Below are positions 33,596 to 43,050 of a stretch of 64,000 nucleotides of DNA, one piece after another. The notes beneath the pieces are model-generated. The model was given only the letters and a program-made list of their open reading frames with translations, was not told the DNA's origin and did no database searches. The stretch is from Thiotrichaceae bacterium UBA4486 (GTDB lineage Bacteria > Pseudomonadota > Gammaproteobacteria > Eutrophobiales > Eutrophobiaceae): positions 1 through 64,000 of the forward strand of contig DGNS01000011.1 in assembly GCA_002389045.1 (NCBI GenBank), read 5' to 3'. The position numbers were made by a program, and so were the translations under genes. Positions within the stretch are counted from its first letter, which is position 1. Each line of letters starts with the position of its first letter.

Positions 33596-33724
33596 ACAGT
33601 TGTTCCATGTCCGGCCGCCAATCCGGTACCGTCACCCGTCCTGCCGGCATCGGTGCATTGTCATCGCTAATTCGGGACGGCTGTGCTCTAATGATTGCAT
33701 CTGCTTTACCTTCCGGAGGTTGTT

Positions 33725-34231
33725 ATGTCATTACACATGTTTATGAAAATCGATGGTGTCACCGGCGGCGCCAGGGATTACAAGCACAAGGGATGGTCCG
33801 AAGTACTTTCATGGAACTGGGGCATGACCAGCAATCGCAAATCAACACAAGGCGATGACAATGTAAAAACCAGCTTTAACGAAATATCGATTGTCAAACC
33901 CACGGACATTGACAGCCCCGATATCCGCCTGCTGTTTGCCCAGGGCAAGGTGATTCCCGCTATCGAGTTCAGCATTACACCGGTTGTTGCAAAGAGGCAG
34001 GTTGAAGGTAAATACATGTCTATCAAACTCGAGAATATTGTTATCAAATCCATCGTGACCGGGGGCAGTGTTGAAGATAACTTTTTCAAGGAACATGTCA
34101 CCCTGCTCTTCGACCGCATCAACTTTGAATTTACAAAAGCCGACGATATGAAAGAAAACGTCAAATCGACCGAGAGTCATGACTTCCATTTCAAGTGGGA
34201 CGTTGCCGCGAATTCGGAATGGGTTCAGTAA
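33725..34231 (+). CDS. hcp: Hcp-family type VI secretion protein
   Basis: The 168-residue product matches Hcp: MSLHMFMKIDGVTGGARDYKHKG-type start (residues 1-20 are conserved), SWNWGMTSNR, then SIVKPTDIDSPDIRLLFAQGK and ITPVVAKRQVEGKYMSIKLE, as in the ring-forming tube subunit. GGAGG lies 7 bases before ATG 33725, so this start is clear. No other type VI gene (VipA/B, ClpV, VgrG) is in the window, so this is an orphan copy. It converges on the SSS symporter gene. Confidence 0.85.
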   Translation: MSLHMFMKIDGVTGGARDYKHKGWSEVLSWNWGMTSNRKSTQGDDNVKTSFNEISIVKPTDIDSPDIRLLFAQGKVIPAIEFSITPVVAKRQVEGKYMSIKLENIVIKSIVTGGSVEDNFFKEHVTLLFDRINFEFTKADDMKENVKSTESHDFHFKWDVAANSEWVQ

Positions 34232-34259
34232 ACCCGCATTCCTGAGTGCTGTGCGATAG

Positions 34260-35750
34260 TCAGGTTTGATGCGTTGCCCGCAGTGACAAGCCGCAGGCAA
34301 GCGCCAGGTTGACCAGCAATCCGTACAGGCCCGGGTGAAATCCATAGAGCTTCCCATCCACTACCGCTGTAATGTCTCCATAGGCCAGTAACAGCGCCAC
34401 AATGATGCCGGCAACAATACCCGTTAACACCGGCCCGGGTTTCAATCCCTGCCAGTGAATACCCAGCATGAAAGCCGGTACCAGCTGGATCATCAGATCG
34501 AATTTGCGATCCAGTAACTGGATGAGCGAGGCCTTGTCGCGCAGGTAAATGGCCAGCCACACCAGGAAAATCACCAGCACCCACGAGCTTAATTTCCCGA
34601 CCCGGGTCAACACCGCCTGCCCGGCCCGGCGATGGATGAACACCCCGTAAATGTCCTTGCTCAGCATCGATGAAATACTGAGCAGCGCCGAATCCGCCGT
34701 CGACATCATGGCCGATAGCGCGGCGGCGAACAGTACCACCACCAGCCAGTAACCGGGCAGTGAATGCAGTTGTACCTCGGCCAGCATACGCGTGAGGATC
34801 TGATCGCTGGCGGCGCCTTGCAGACCGGGAAAATAGGCAATCGCGTAGATGCCGGCAAAGACGGCAATCAACGTGGTGGTCAGGGGAATGAAGGCCATCA
34901 GGGCGAGACTGTGACGCAGCACACGGGCGTTCCGGGCCGCGAAGACTCTCTGGATGGCCTGCGGATACAGCGAACCGGCCAGTCCCACCAGCAGGACATA
35001 ACTCAGCCACTCACGCAGGCGATTGGCGTCGGGTGGCGCCACCTTGGCGCGGGTCAGCGCATCCGCCGAGGTGTGGATCACCTGCGTGGCTTCACTCACC
35101 GGGCCATACATACGATGCAATATAAAGAGCAGAATGAGAAAACCCGTCATCAGCACCGCACCCTGGATGGCGTCGGTCCAGGCCACCGCGCGTATGCCGC
35201 CCAGCGTACCGTAGATCACCATGATGGTGGTGAGCAGGATTACCCCGTAGTTGTACGCCTGCACCGGATCGTTCACCGCCAGTCCCTGCATGGCCCGGCC
35301 CATGGCCATGAGCTGGGCGAGCAGGAAGTTCGCCAGCACCACGACCATGATCATCGTGGCCAGCAGGTTCAGTGCCGATGATCCGTATCGATGGGCGAGA
35401 AAATCCGTCGGCGTAATGAAATGCAAATGCCGTGACAACCGGTACAGCTTCGGCGCGAAGATCAGGTAACAGACGATGATCGCCGTCATGAAATGCACCG
35501 CCATCACCCAGGCGTAACCGATACGATAGGTCTTGCCTGTGTAGCCGAAAAACGTGTTGCCGCTGTACTGCGTGGCATAGAGGGTGAGAAACAGGACAAC
35601 AAAACCAAAGCTCGAACCGGCAAGGTAAAAATCCGCCAGCGTGTTTTCGCGGCGCGCCCGGTAGCCGATCCAGCCGACCAGGATCAGCGAACCGAGATAA
35701 ACCCCGATGAACAGCCAGGCGCCGGCGCCGAAAGGCAGCAGATCATTCAT
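34260..35750 (-). CDS. Sodium:solute symporter (SSS) family transporter
   Basis: The 496-residue protein has about 13 hydrophobic helices and SSS-family features: RENTLADFYLAGSSFGFVVL near the N-terminus, the ATQYSGNTFFGYTGKTYRIG segment, and the AALSAMMSTADSALLSISSM motif (about 345) that contributes to Na+ binding. Substrate unknown; pantothenate, proline and carboxylates are typical of this subfamily. Its start overlaps the DUF3311 stop by eight bases, so the two are coupled. Confidence 0.85.
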   Translation of the reverse strand: MNDLLPFGAGAWLFIGVYLGSLILVGWIGYRARRENTLADFYLAGSSFGFVVLFLTLYATQYSGNTFFGYTGKTYRIGYAWVMAVHFMTAIIVCYLIFAPKLYRLSRHLHFITPTDFLAHRYGSSALNLLATMIMVVVLANFLLAQLMAMGRAMQGLAVNDPVQAYNYGVILLTTIMVIYGTLGGIRAVAWTDAIQGAVLMTGFLILLFILHRMYGPVSEATQVIHTSADALTRAKVAPPDANRLREWLSYVLLVGLAGSLYPQAIQRVFAARNARVLRHSLALMAFIPLTTTLIAVFAGIYAIAYFPGLQGAASDQILTRMLAEVQLHSLPGYWLVVVLFAAALSAMMSTADSALLSISSMLSKDIYGVFIHRRAGQAVLTRVGKLSSWVLVIFLVWLAIYLRDKASLIQLLDRKFDLMIQLVPAFMLGIHWQGLKPGPVLTGIVAGIIVALLLAYGDITAVVDGKLYGFHPGLYGLLVNLALACGLSLRATHQT

Positions 35751-35937
35751 CCGGCCATTTCATCGTCAACAGCAGCCACGCTGTAAACAGGGAAATACAC
35801 AGTGAAACCAGCAGCGAGACTGTCACCCACAACGGCAAACCGAACAGCAAGGTATAGCGTTGCGGCAGATACCAGGGAATGGCCAGGGCAAACAGCAGCA
35901 GATAAACCAGAATGATGGTTCTGACGGGCAAGGGCAT
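35743..35937 (-). CDS. DUF3311 small membrane protein
   Basis: The 64-residue protein has two hydrophobic helices (LVYLLLFALAIPWYLP and VSLLVSLCISLFTAWLLLT) and the LPVRTIIL start. The WYLP and PLWVTVSLL segments are typical of small proteins encoded just upstream of SSS symporters, where they are thought to be partner subunits. The ATG at 35937 is chosen over a TTG 17 codons upstream because the latter adds a hydrophilic stretch not typical of the family. Confidence 0.7.
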   Translation of the reverse strand: MPLPVRTIILVYLLLFALAIPWYLPQRYTLLFGLPLWVTVSLLVSLCISLFTAWLLLTMKWPDE

Positions 35938-36071
35938 GTGGTTGTGGCTATCAGGGCGTTGCACAATTATATGAATCGCCGACGGCAATGCTTCATTTCA
36001 CTGGATCCCCGTTCCCCGTCTTCACGGGGACAAGCTTTACGGGAATGATGAGTCACCCGATGTCGAGTCCC

Positions 36072-36947
36072 TTATGACTTGAACTGTTCATGCAGCGACA
36101 GGTAATCCTTGAGGCCGAGAATATCCTTGATCTCGTCAAAATCCACCATCTGCGCCTGCAGGGCTTTGGTATGACCGTCACGCTTGAAAACCTGCGCCAT
36201 CTCGCGCATGGCTTTCGCCGTGATCAGCACCGAATCGATGGGAGCGACGAGAAATTTAAAACCGAGTTCCTGCAGTTCCGCAGCCGAAAGTATGGGCGTC
36301 TTTCCAAACGCCAGCATGTTCACCAGTTTCGGGTACTCGACCCGTCGGCAGATGGTCTCCAGTTCTTCAATACTCCGCGGCGCTTCGATAAAGGCGACGT
36401 CAGCGCCGGCGTCACAATAACGATTGACGCGATCGATGGCTTCGTCCAGGTCATGGGTGCCGCGGGCATCGGTACGGGCAATGAACACAAAATCCGGATC
36501 GTTGCGCGCATCGACCGCGGCCTTGAACTTGCTCACCATCTCGGCCGCCTCGATCACCCGGTTGCCGCCGAAATGGCCGCAGCGTTTCGGAAAGGCCTGG
36601 TCCTCGAGAATGATCCCGGCCGCGCCGGAACCCTCGAATTCCTCGACACAACGCATGACATTGTGCAGATCACCGTGGCCGGTATCGGCATCCGCGATCA
36701 ACGGCACATCAAGGCGATGCGCCATGCGCCGCGAGGCCTCCACCATCTCCATCAGGCCCAGAAAATTCAGATCGGGCAGACCCATCATACTGGCGCTGGT
36801 GCCGAAACCACCCATGAACACCGTTTCAAAACCGGCCTGCTCGATCATCACCGCACTCAGCACATCGTGGGCGCCAAGAGAGCGGATGATGCCGGGCTGG
36901 CTCATCAGGCTGCGAAGTTGTTTTGCTGGATTTTTAATGTCTGACAT
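36072..36947 (-). CDS. Isocitrate lyase/PEP mutase family enzyme
   Basis: The 291-residue TIM-barrel protein belongs to the carboxyphosphonoenolpyruvate mutase / 2-methylisocitrate lyase / oxaloacetate decarboxylase group. DADTGHGD (about 86-92) binds the metal and KRCGH (121-125) carries the catalytic cysteine. VFIARTDARGTHDLDEAIDR is also conserved. It is shorter than isocitrate lyase (about 430 residues). No prp or phosphonate genes flank it, so the exact substrate is open. ATG 36947 is used since the frame upstream adds 17 non-family residues. Confidence 0.85.
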   Translation of the reverse strand: MSDIKNPAKQLRSLMSQPGIIRSLGAHDVLSAVMIEQAGFETVFMGGFGTSASMMGLPDLNFLGLMEMVEASRRMAHRLDVPLIADADTGHGDLHNVMRCVEEFEGSGAAGIILEDQAFPKRCGHFGGNRVIEAAEMVSKFKAAVDARNDPDFVFIARTDARGTHDLDEAIDRVNRYCDAGADVAFIEAPRSIEELETICRRVEYPKLVNMLAFGKTPILSAAELQELGFKFLVAPIDSVLITAKAMREMAQVFKRDGHTKALQAQMVDFDEIKDILGLKDYLSLHEQFKS

Positions 36948-37058
36948 GAAATACCCCGGGTATGGATTAACAGGCCGCAACAGCGACGAAAAATGCATTT
37001 AGCAGTTTGTTGGCTGAAAATTTATAATACCGTAAAACCAATGCAAAGAGAGACCACC

Positions 37059-37376
37059 ATGGCGGAAGAACGCGGCAGCATACTCCTTGGCATGTTCTGG
37101 ATGTTCATCATTTCACTGTTATTGTTCTGGCTTCCCGGCATCGGCAGCCTGATCGCCGGCATCGTCGGCGGCAAGCAGGCCGGTGGCGTACTGCCGGGTT
37201 TGCTGGCGGCGCTGTTGCCCGGAGTTCTCATCGCCATTGCCCTGTTTGTGAGCGGCACCATGTTGACGGCGCTGCCCATGGTCGGGGCCCTGCTGGCAGG
37301 CAGTGGCATTTTACTGTACCTGGTGTATGTGCCGACCCTGCTGATCGGCGCACTCATCGGTGGTTTGCTGGTTTGA
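37059..37376 (+). CDS. Small hydrophobic membrane protein
   Basis: The 105-residue product is almost wholly hydrophobic with three or four membrane helices and Gly-rich turns (IGSLIAGIVGGKQAGGVLPG). The ATG at 37059 is chosen; ATG 37041 is an alternative. It is a lone plus-strand gene, with an inverted repeat covering its stop codon. I do not recognise a characterised function; transport or membrane-stress roles are open. Confidence 0.6.
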   Translation: MAEERGSILLGMFWMFIISLLLFWLPGIGSLIAGIVGGKQAGGVLPGLLAALLPGVLIAIALFVSGTMLTALPMVGALLAGSGILLYLVYVPTLLIGALIGGLLV

Positions 37377-37398
37377 GGCCGGAATTTTCGCCTCAAAC
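37371..37398. terminator. Hairpin overlapping a stop codon
   Basis: GTTTGAGGC (37371-37379) and GCCTCAAAC (37390-37398) are perfect inverted copies with a 10-base loop. The first arm contains the TGA stop of the small membrane protein. There is no strong T-run, so termination efficiency is uncertain. Confidence 0.5.
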
Positions 37399-37624
37399 TG
37401 CTGATATCCATAGTCTATATCTGGAGGAATCAGTGGGCTTAAAGCGCTAGATATTGTGTATTTTCAGATTACATTGCCCTATACTTCAGGCAATATCGGG
37501 ATCTATGGATTCAGTTTACACTGACTTGAACCAGATGATCCTTACAGGTGTACAAGAGTATTAAGTACCTGATCGACAAGTGTCAGATTTATCAAAATTC
37601 GTCTCGCACGAGGGGGAAACGGCG

Positions 37625-40600
37625 ATGATACGCAATCACTCCCTGTCCGGAGTTATTTTCACTCTCATCTTATTCACCGTCACCACGATGACCAGCGCCG
37701 GACCGCTTGAAGACAAGGCCCGTCAAATCCGGACCCTGGCGGAACAGGGGGACGCCAAATCACAGTCGCACCTCGGCTACCTTTACTATGTGGGTGAAGG
37801 CGTGCCGCAGGATTACAGCCAGGCCGTGGCCTGGTATCGCAAGGCGGCAACCCAGGGGGACAAGGACGCCCAGTACAACCTCGCCGTGGCCTATGCCTTC
37901 GGCGAAGGCATAGAGCAGGATCTCAAGCAAGCCGCCATCTGGTATCGGCGTGCCGCCGAGCAGGGTCATGTCATCTCTCAATACAGCCTGGGACTTTCCT
38001 ATGCCTATGGCGAAGGCGTCCCGCAGGATTCCTCGGAGGCGGTACGCTGGTTTACCCGCGCCGCGGAACAGGGCTATATCCGCGCCCAGGTCCATCTCGG
38101 CAGCGCTTACCATACCGGCGAAGGTGTGACGCAGGATTACAGCCAGGCCATACACTGGTACCGGATGGCGGCCGATCGCGGCGATGCCACGGCACAGTAC
38201 AACCTCGGCACCCTGTACCGCGCCGGTAAGGGCGTGGAACAGAATTACCCGCAGGCCATACGCTGGTTCACCATGGCGGCTGACCAGGGCTATGCCGCCG
38301 CCCAGAATGAACTCGCCAGCCTGCAACGCACGGTCACTGCCGTTGCCGCCCGCCCCACCCCGCAGGTACGGCCGGGCAGCACGGAGAGTGTCGTCAATAC
38401 CGGCGCCACCGTCAGTACGCCCGAGCCGGACGTAACAACCACCGAACCTGAACCTGAACCCGAACTCACCCCGGCGGTTGCGGAATCAGCCCCGGTGGCG
38501 GTAACCCAGACCCCCACTCCACTGCGTTCCATATCCTCGGACGGGATCTCCAGCCTGGTCGATAGAGCCGGAAAGAACGCGGCTGAAAATAATACGGCCG
38601 GGGCCGAATCGACGCCGGCCGGCGAGGATGGCGGCCTGTTCGGCGCCATTGGCAGGATCTTCAAGGCCAGGGATCAGCAGCCGGAAACGGCTACGGCGAT
38701 TGTCGGGGAGCCCGTGGACGCCGGTGATGACAGCGATACTTTTCCGGACACGCCTGCGCCATCAACAGAAACCGAAGTCAGCAGCGAAGACATTGAAGTG
38801 GTAGCGACTGACGATACGGAAACAGCGGCTGACACTGAAATCGTCTCTACCGCGCAAACCGATCACATAGCGGAGCCTGAAATCACCGAGGCACTGCAAG
38901 CTGACGCTGATTCCATCCCGGCCGGTCCGGAAGCCGAAGAACAAGAGAAAAAGCCCGGCTTTTTCAGCCGCCTGTTCGGCACGGGCAAAACGGCTGGCCC
39001 TGAAGACACCATCAGCGAGGCAAGCAAGGACGTGACAGGTCTTGCCGTGGATGAGACGCGGGTTGAAGACACTGCCGACCGCATCGACAGTGGCGAAATC
39101 GACACCGGGACTGCACAGCCTGAGACGGCGGTAATCGACACACCGGCGGTACCGGAATCACCCGGCAGCGAGCCGCTAACGACAGCGCTGGATAGCCGGG
39201 AAGATGCCACGGTAGAGGCAGAAGCAGAAACCATCGCGGCCATCGATTCCCCTGCGAGCGATAATGCGGCTGCAAAATCCGACACCGCCGGCACAGGCGG
39301 TTTTTTCAGCCGGATTTTCGGCAGCAACAAACCGGCTGCAACCCCGGAGCCGGAAACCGTTGCCCTGGCCGAGAGCGCGTCCACAATCGACCGCGTTGAG
39401 TCTGCGGAGTCGGCAGAAACAAGCGCCCGTTACTCCGTGGAAAGCGGACGCAGGGCCCTGGCCGGCGGCGACTATGACCAGGCGCTGGCGGAGTTTCGGC
39501 CGCTGGCCGAAGCCGGTGATGCGGAAGCGCAGTCTCACCTGGCCTCCATGTATTACGTCGGCCGTGCCGTGGACAAGGATTACGACAAGGCTTTCAACTG
39601 GTACCTGAAAGCGGCCGAACAGGGCCACATGGATTCCGAGTACAGTATCGGCAACATGTATCTGCTGGGGGAAAGCGTGCCCCAGGATAACCAGAAGGCA
39701 GCCCTCTGGTACGACAAGGCGGCGCGACAGGGCCACGTCGCGGCCGCGCACAACCTGCAGAGTCTGAAGACGCTGATGGCGCAATCCGGGGAACCACTGG
39801 AGCTACCACAACCTGTCGAGGTGGCCACCCTGACACGACCCGAAACCACGCGGCCGGACACCATGGCAATGCCTGATGCCGATACCACGACTGCGTCTGA
39901 GAACACGATCCACGATGCAGCCCCGACGACTTCAACCCCGGTAACCCCGGAAAATACAGACACCGCGCCTGCCACGCCAACGGTGGCCGTGGTGTCCAAT
40001 ATGCCGGAAACGGATGCCATTGTGCGGGCGCGCGTGGATGACGAAGCGGAAACAACCCCGTATTCCGACACGGCCACGGCAACGGATCAACCGGTCGAGA
40101 AAAAGGCCGGGACTGCCTCCGGCGTCGGTGGCTTTTTCAGCCGCCTGTTCGGCGGCGGCAAGGACAGCAGCGAAGCAGACACTGCAATGGATTCGGATAC
40201 CCTCACGGCAAACGACGACAGCGACGATGCCGCCCCGGATGTCGATGCCGGCCTTGCGGAAGCAACCGGCTCACCGGCCGAGGTAAAACCCACGGCCGAA
40301 GTGAAAACCTATGGCGTCGGTAGCGCTCCCGTCTCGCAACAACTGACCAGCGATCCGGAAGAAGATGCGGTCGATACCGTCGTGCTGAGTGAAGCAGAAA
40401 CGCCGGAACCCTCCATAGCCGCAGCGACAACGACAACAACAGCCACCGAACCGTCCACCGACACAGACAGTGCTGAAACCGTTACGGCCAACGAATCCGG
40501 TGAAACAACCCGCACCACCGATGCCGGGGACACCGGTACCGGGAAAGGTTTTTTTGCCCGCCTGTTCGGGACGGGTGACGACAGCACGCGGACCCCTGAC

Positions 40601-42064
40601 AGCGACGCCGTTGCCGATGATGAAGTCGAGCAGGCTGTCGAAATCATGGAAGCCGACACGGCGTTAACCGGCACTGCAAATGACAATCATGACAACCCGG
40701 CGGACGAAACTCCGAAGAGTACGGACGAGACTGTCGAACCGACCGATGAAGACGAGTTTGCTTTCTTCGACCAGATGTTCAGCAACAGCGATCGCGACGC
40801 CTCGACGGCGATGACGGAGCAGACGCTCAGGCAACCGCCGCCGCAGAACGAATCCATATCAGTCACAGAGGCTGAGGCAGAAACAGGCGCCGAACCTGAA
40901 CCAGCAGAGACCGCAGGTGAACCGGCTAACGAAACCGTTGCCTACATCACCGATAGCAAAGCCGTCACGGACACTGCAGCAGATGTCGGCACGATCCGGC
41001 CTCTGGCCACCCGGGGTGATGCCGATGCCCAGTTGCAACTGGCCGACATGTATTACACGGGTAACGGCCTCAAGCAGGATTACACCCAGGCGTTCCTCTG
41101 GTACCGGCGCGCCGCCCAGCAGGGCAATATGAACGCCCAGTACAAACTCGGCAACATTTACCTGATGGGTGAAGGCATCGAGCAGGACGACGTCCAGGCA
41201 GCGCAGTGGTATGAACGTGCCGCCGAACAGGGTCACGAAGCGGCCCGCCATAATTATGAAAACCTGCAACGGCTGGCGGCAGAAGAATTTGTTGCCGGTA
41301 ATCAGACTGAATCCACGCCGCAACCGGCAGCCACACCGTCCATGAATCCGGGATTTGAATCGTCGCGGTCCGCCAGCGGGGATACGGCGCCGATCGCTGC
41401 TGAATCATCCGCCCGCGAGACGGATACCGCGGACAATGACATCGCTGCCGGTAACGGGGAAAAGAAGGGTTTCTGGGCTGCTGCCGGCAAGTTGCTCGGT
41501 CTTTCGAAAAAGGATGAAGACCCGTCGCAAACGGAGCCACAGGTCACCCTGGAGGATGATGACCTCGATGATGAGTCAACTCAACGCAGGGTTGAAAACG
41601 CAGCGGCAGGCGATACAGACGGCGCTGATCCGGAGGCCTTGTATGAAATGGGTATGGCCCACGCTTTTGGTGACGGTGTCAGCAAGGATGACAGCAAGGC
41701 TTTCGAGTACTTTCAGCAGGCTGCCGAACTGGGGCACGCCGGCGCCCAGTACCGGCTGGGAGTCGCCTATGCCTACGGTGAAGGCGTCGAGCGCGATACA
41801 GACCAGGCCATACGCTGGTACCGTGAGTCCGCCCAGAATGGCAATGCCGTGGCCCAACGGACCCTGGCATCGATGTACCTGGATGGCAACGGCGTCCCCC
41901 GTGACAAGGTGATGGCCCATGCCTGGTACCGCATAGTGGCCGATTCGGGCAATGTCATGGATATTCGCCGGCGGGATATGCTGCAGGAGAAGTTATCTGC
42001 AACCGAGTTGACGGAATCCGAGCGCATCGCCGGAGAAATTCACGCGCGATTGCAGAAACTCTGA
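37625..42064 (+). CDS. Giant exported Sel1-repeat protein with recurring FFSRLFG motif
   Basis: The 1479-residue protein starts with a signal peptide (SGVIFTLILFTVTTMTSAG); GAGGGGG precedes ATG 37625. Four clusters of Sel1 repeats (about 37732-38320, 39468-39770, 40987-41270, 41629-41990; about 16 repeats, e.g. YSQAVAWYRKAATQGDKDAQ) are joined by acidic Thr/Ala/Glu-rich linkers. The linkers contain a recurring hydrophobic-basic motif: KPGFFSRLFGTGK, GGFFSRIFGSNK, GGFFSRLFGGGK, KGFFARLFGTG, and diverged forms GLFGAIGRIFK, FAFFDQMFS and GFWAAAGKLLG. Likely a long periplasmic scaffold; function unknown. No operon partner overlaps. Confidence 0.85.
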   Translation: MIRNHSLSGVIFTLILFTVTTMTSAGPLEDKARQIRTLAEQGDAKSQSHLGYLYYVGEGVPQDYSQAVAWYRKAATQGDKDAQYNLAVAYAFGEGIEQDLKQAAIWYRRAAEQGHVISQYSLGLSYAYGEGVPQDSSEAVRWFTRAAEQGYIRAQVHLGSAYHTGEGVTQDYSQAIHWYRMAADRGDATAQYNLGTLYRAGKGVEQNYPQAIRWFTMAADQGYAAAQNELASLQRTVTAVAARPTPQVRPGSTESVVNTGATVSTPEPDVTTTEPEPEPELTPAVAESAPVAVTQTPTPLRSISSDGISSLVDRAGKNAAENNTAGAESTPAGEDGGLFGAIGRIFKARDQQPETATAIVGEPVDAGDDSDTFPDTPAPSTETEVSSEDIEVVATDDTETAADTEIVSTAQTDHIAEPEITEALQADADSIPAGPEAEEQEKKPGFFSRLFGTGKTAGPEDTISEASKDVTGLAVDETRVEDTADRIDSGEIDTGTAQPETAVIDTPAVPESPGSEPLTTALDSREDATVEAEAETIAAIDSPASDNAAAKSDTAGTGGFFSRIFGSNKPAATPEPETVALAESASTIDRVESAESAETSARYSVESGRRALAGGDYDQALAEFRPLAEAGDAEAQSHLASMYYVGRAVDKDYDKAFNWYLKAAEQGHMDSEYSIGNMYLLGESVPQDNQKAALWYDKAARQGHVAAAHNLQSLKTLMAQSGEPLELPQPVEVATLTRPETTRPDTMAMPDADTTTASENTIHDAAPTTSTPVTPENTDTAPATPTVAVVSNMPETDAIVRARVDDEAETTPYSDTATATDQPVEKKAGTASGVGGFFSRLFGGGKDSSEADTAMDSDTLTANDDSDDAAPDVDAGLAEATGSPAEVKPTAEVKTYGVGSAPVSQQLTSDPEEDAVDTVVLSEAETPEPSIAAATTTTTATEPSTDTDSAETVTANESGETTRTTDAGDTGTGKGFFARLFGTGDDSTRTPDSDAVADDEVEQAVEIMEADTALTGTANDNHDNPADETPKSTDETVEPTDEDEFAFFDQMFSNSDRDASTAMTEQTLRQPPPQNESISVTEAEAETGAEPEPAETAGEPANETVAYITDSKAVTDTAADVGTIRPLATRGDADAQLQLADMYYTGNGLKQDYTQAFLWYRRAAQQGNMNAQYKLGNIYLMGEGIEQDDVQAAQWYERAAEQGHEAARHNYENLQRLAAEEFVAGNQTESTPQPAATPSMNPGFESSRSASGDTAPIAAESSARETDTADNDIAAGNGEKKGFWAAAGKLLGLSKKDEDPSQTEPQVTLEDDDLDDESTQRRVENAAAGDTDGADPEALYEMGMAHAFGDGVSKDDSKAFEYFQQAAELGHAGAQYRLGVAYAYGEGVERDTDQAIRWYRESAQNGNAVAQRTLASMYLDGNGVPRDKVMAHAWYRIVADSGNVMDIRRRDMLQEKLSATELTESERIAGEIHARLQKL

Positions 42065-42245
42065 GATCCCGTACATCATCTGCGCAGTATCCGCCCGGAA
42101 CAGGAAACGGCCAGGAAGTTCGACACGACAGCGCTAATGCCCGCCGCCAACGCGGCATATTGCGGAGCATCAGGCATGGTACGGCGAAGTGTGGATCTTA
42201 CGATGTTCTTGCACTCCACTGCGCTTCTCGTTTAGTTTCCCCACT

Positions 42246-43040
42246 ATGTCTGCAACGGATGAACAGAACCTGATCGAAGTTTCCGGCCTGGTCAGTCATT
42301 ACGGCGATCGGCAGGTGTTGAACAACATCTCGCTGGATGTGCGGGAAAACGAGATCCTGGTGATCATGGGCGCCAGCGGCTCCGGGAAAAGCACGTTTCT
42401 CAGACACCTGCTCGGCCTGAAGGCACCAAGTGCGGGAACCGTCAAACTGCTCGGCCGGGATATAACCACCATGACACGCCGCGAATTGTTTGATCTGCGC
42501 AAGCAAATCGGAGTTGCCTTCCAGGGTGGCGCCCTGTTCAGTTCCCTGTCACTGATCGAGAATATCGAGTTGCCGTTACACGAACATACCGTGCTGGACA
42601 AGGACACCATTCAAATCATGGCGCGCATGAAGCTGGAGATGATGAACCTGCTCGATCATGAACATCTCATGCCCTCGGAACTGTCCGGCGGCATGCTCAA
42701 GCGCGCCGGCCTGGCGCGCGCCGTGATCATGGATCCACGGCTGCTGTTTTTCGATGAACCATCCTCCGGTCTCGATCCGGTAACCTCGGCGGAACTCGAT
42801 GAACTGATCAAACAGTTGCGGGTGGCCCTGAACATGACCATTGTCATCATTACCCACGAAATGCAGAGTGCACTGAACATCGCCGACCGTGTTACCGTTC
42901 TGCACCACGGTGATCAGATTTTTACCGGCGCTGTCGATGAACTGCATGCCTCCAGCGATGCACGCATTCTGAACATGATTCATCGCCGTCCGTCCCGGCA
43001 TGGCGTCGACAGCGACTACATAGACCAGTTGACGAGATAA
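42246..43040 (+). CDS. mlaF: Phospholipid-transport ABC ATPase (MlaF-type)
   Basis: The 264-residue ATPase has Walker A GASGSGKST (42-50), signature LSGGMLKRAGLARA (about 144) and Walker B LLFFDEPSSGLDP (about 165). With MlaE and MlaD below it forms the inner-membrane complex that moves phospholipids between the inner and outer membranes. The ATG at 42246 gives the family's usual N-terminus; the frame upstream looks non-coding. The mlaE gene follows after 10 bases. Confidence 0.9.
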   Translation: MSATDEQNLIEVSGLVSHYGDRQVLNNISLDVRENEILVIMGASGSGKSTFLRHLLGLKAPSAGTVKLLGRDITTMTRRELFDLRKQIGVAFQGGALFSSLSLIENIELPLHEHTVLDKDTIQIMARMKLEMMNLLDHEHLMPSELSGGMLKRAGLARAVIMDPRLLFFDEPSSGLDPVTSAELDELIKQLRVALNMTIVIITHEMQSALNIADRVTVLHHGDQIFTGAVDELHASSDARILNMIHRRPSRHGVDSDYIDQLTR

Positions 43041-43050
43041 GCATGCCGTC

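Noticed and set aside
33725..34231. Type VI secretion cluster
   Set aside because: Only hcp is present; no other component was found in the window.
34225..35010. Minus-strand open frame of 261 codons
   Set aside because: It is a frame-shifted shadow of the SSS symporter on the same strand.
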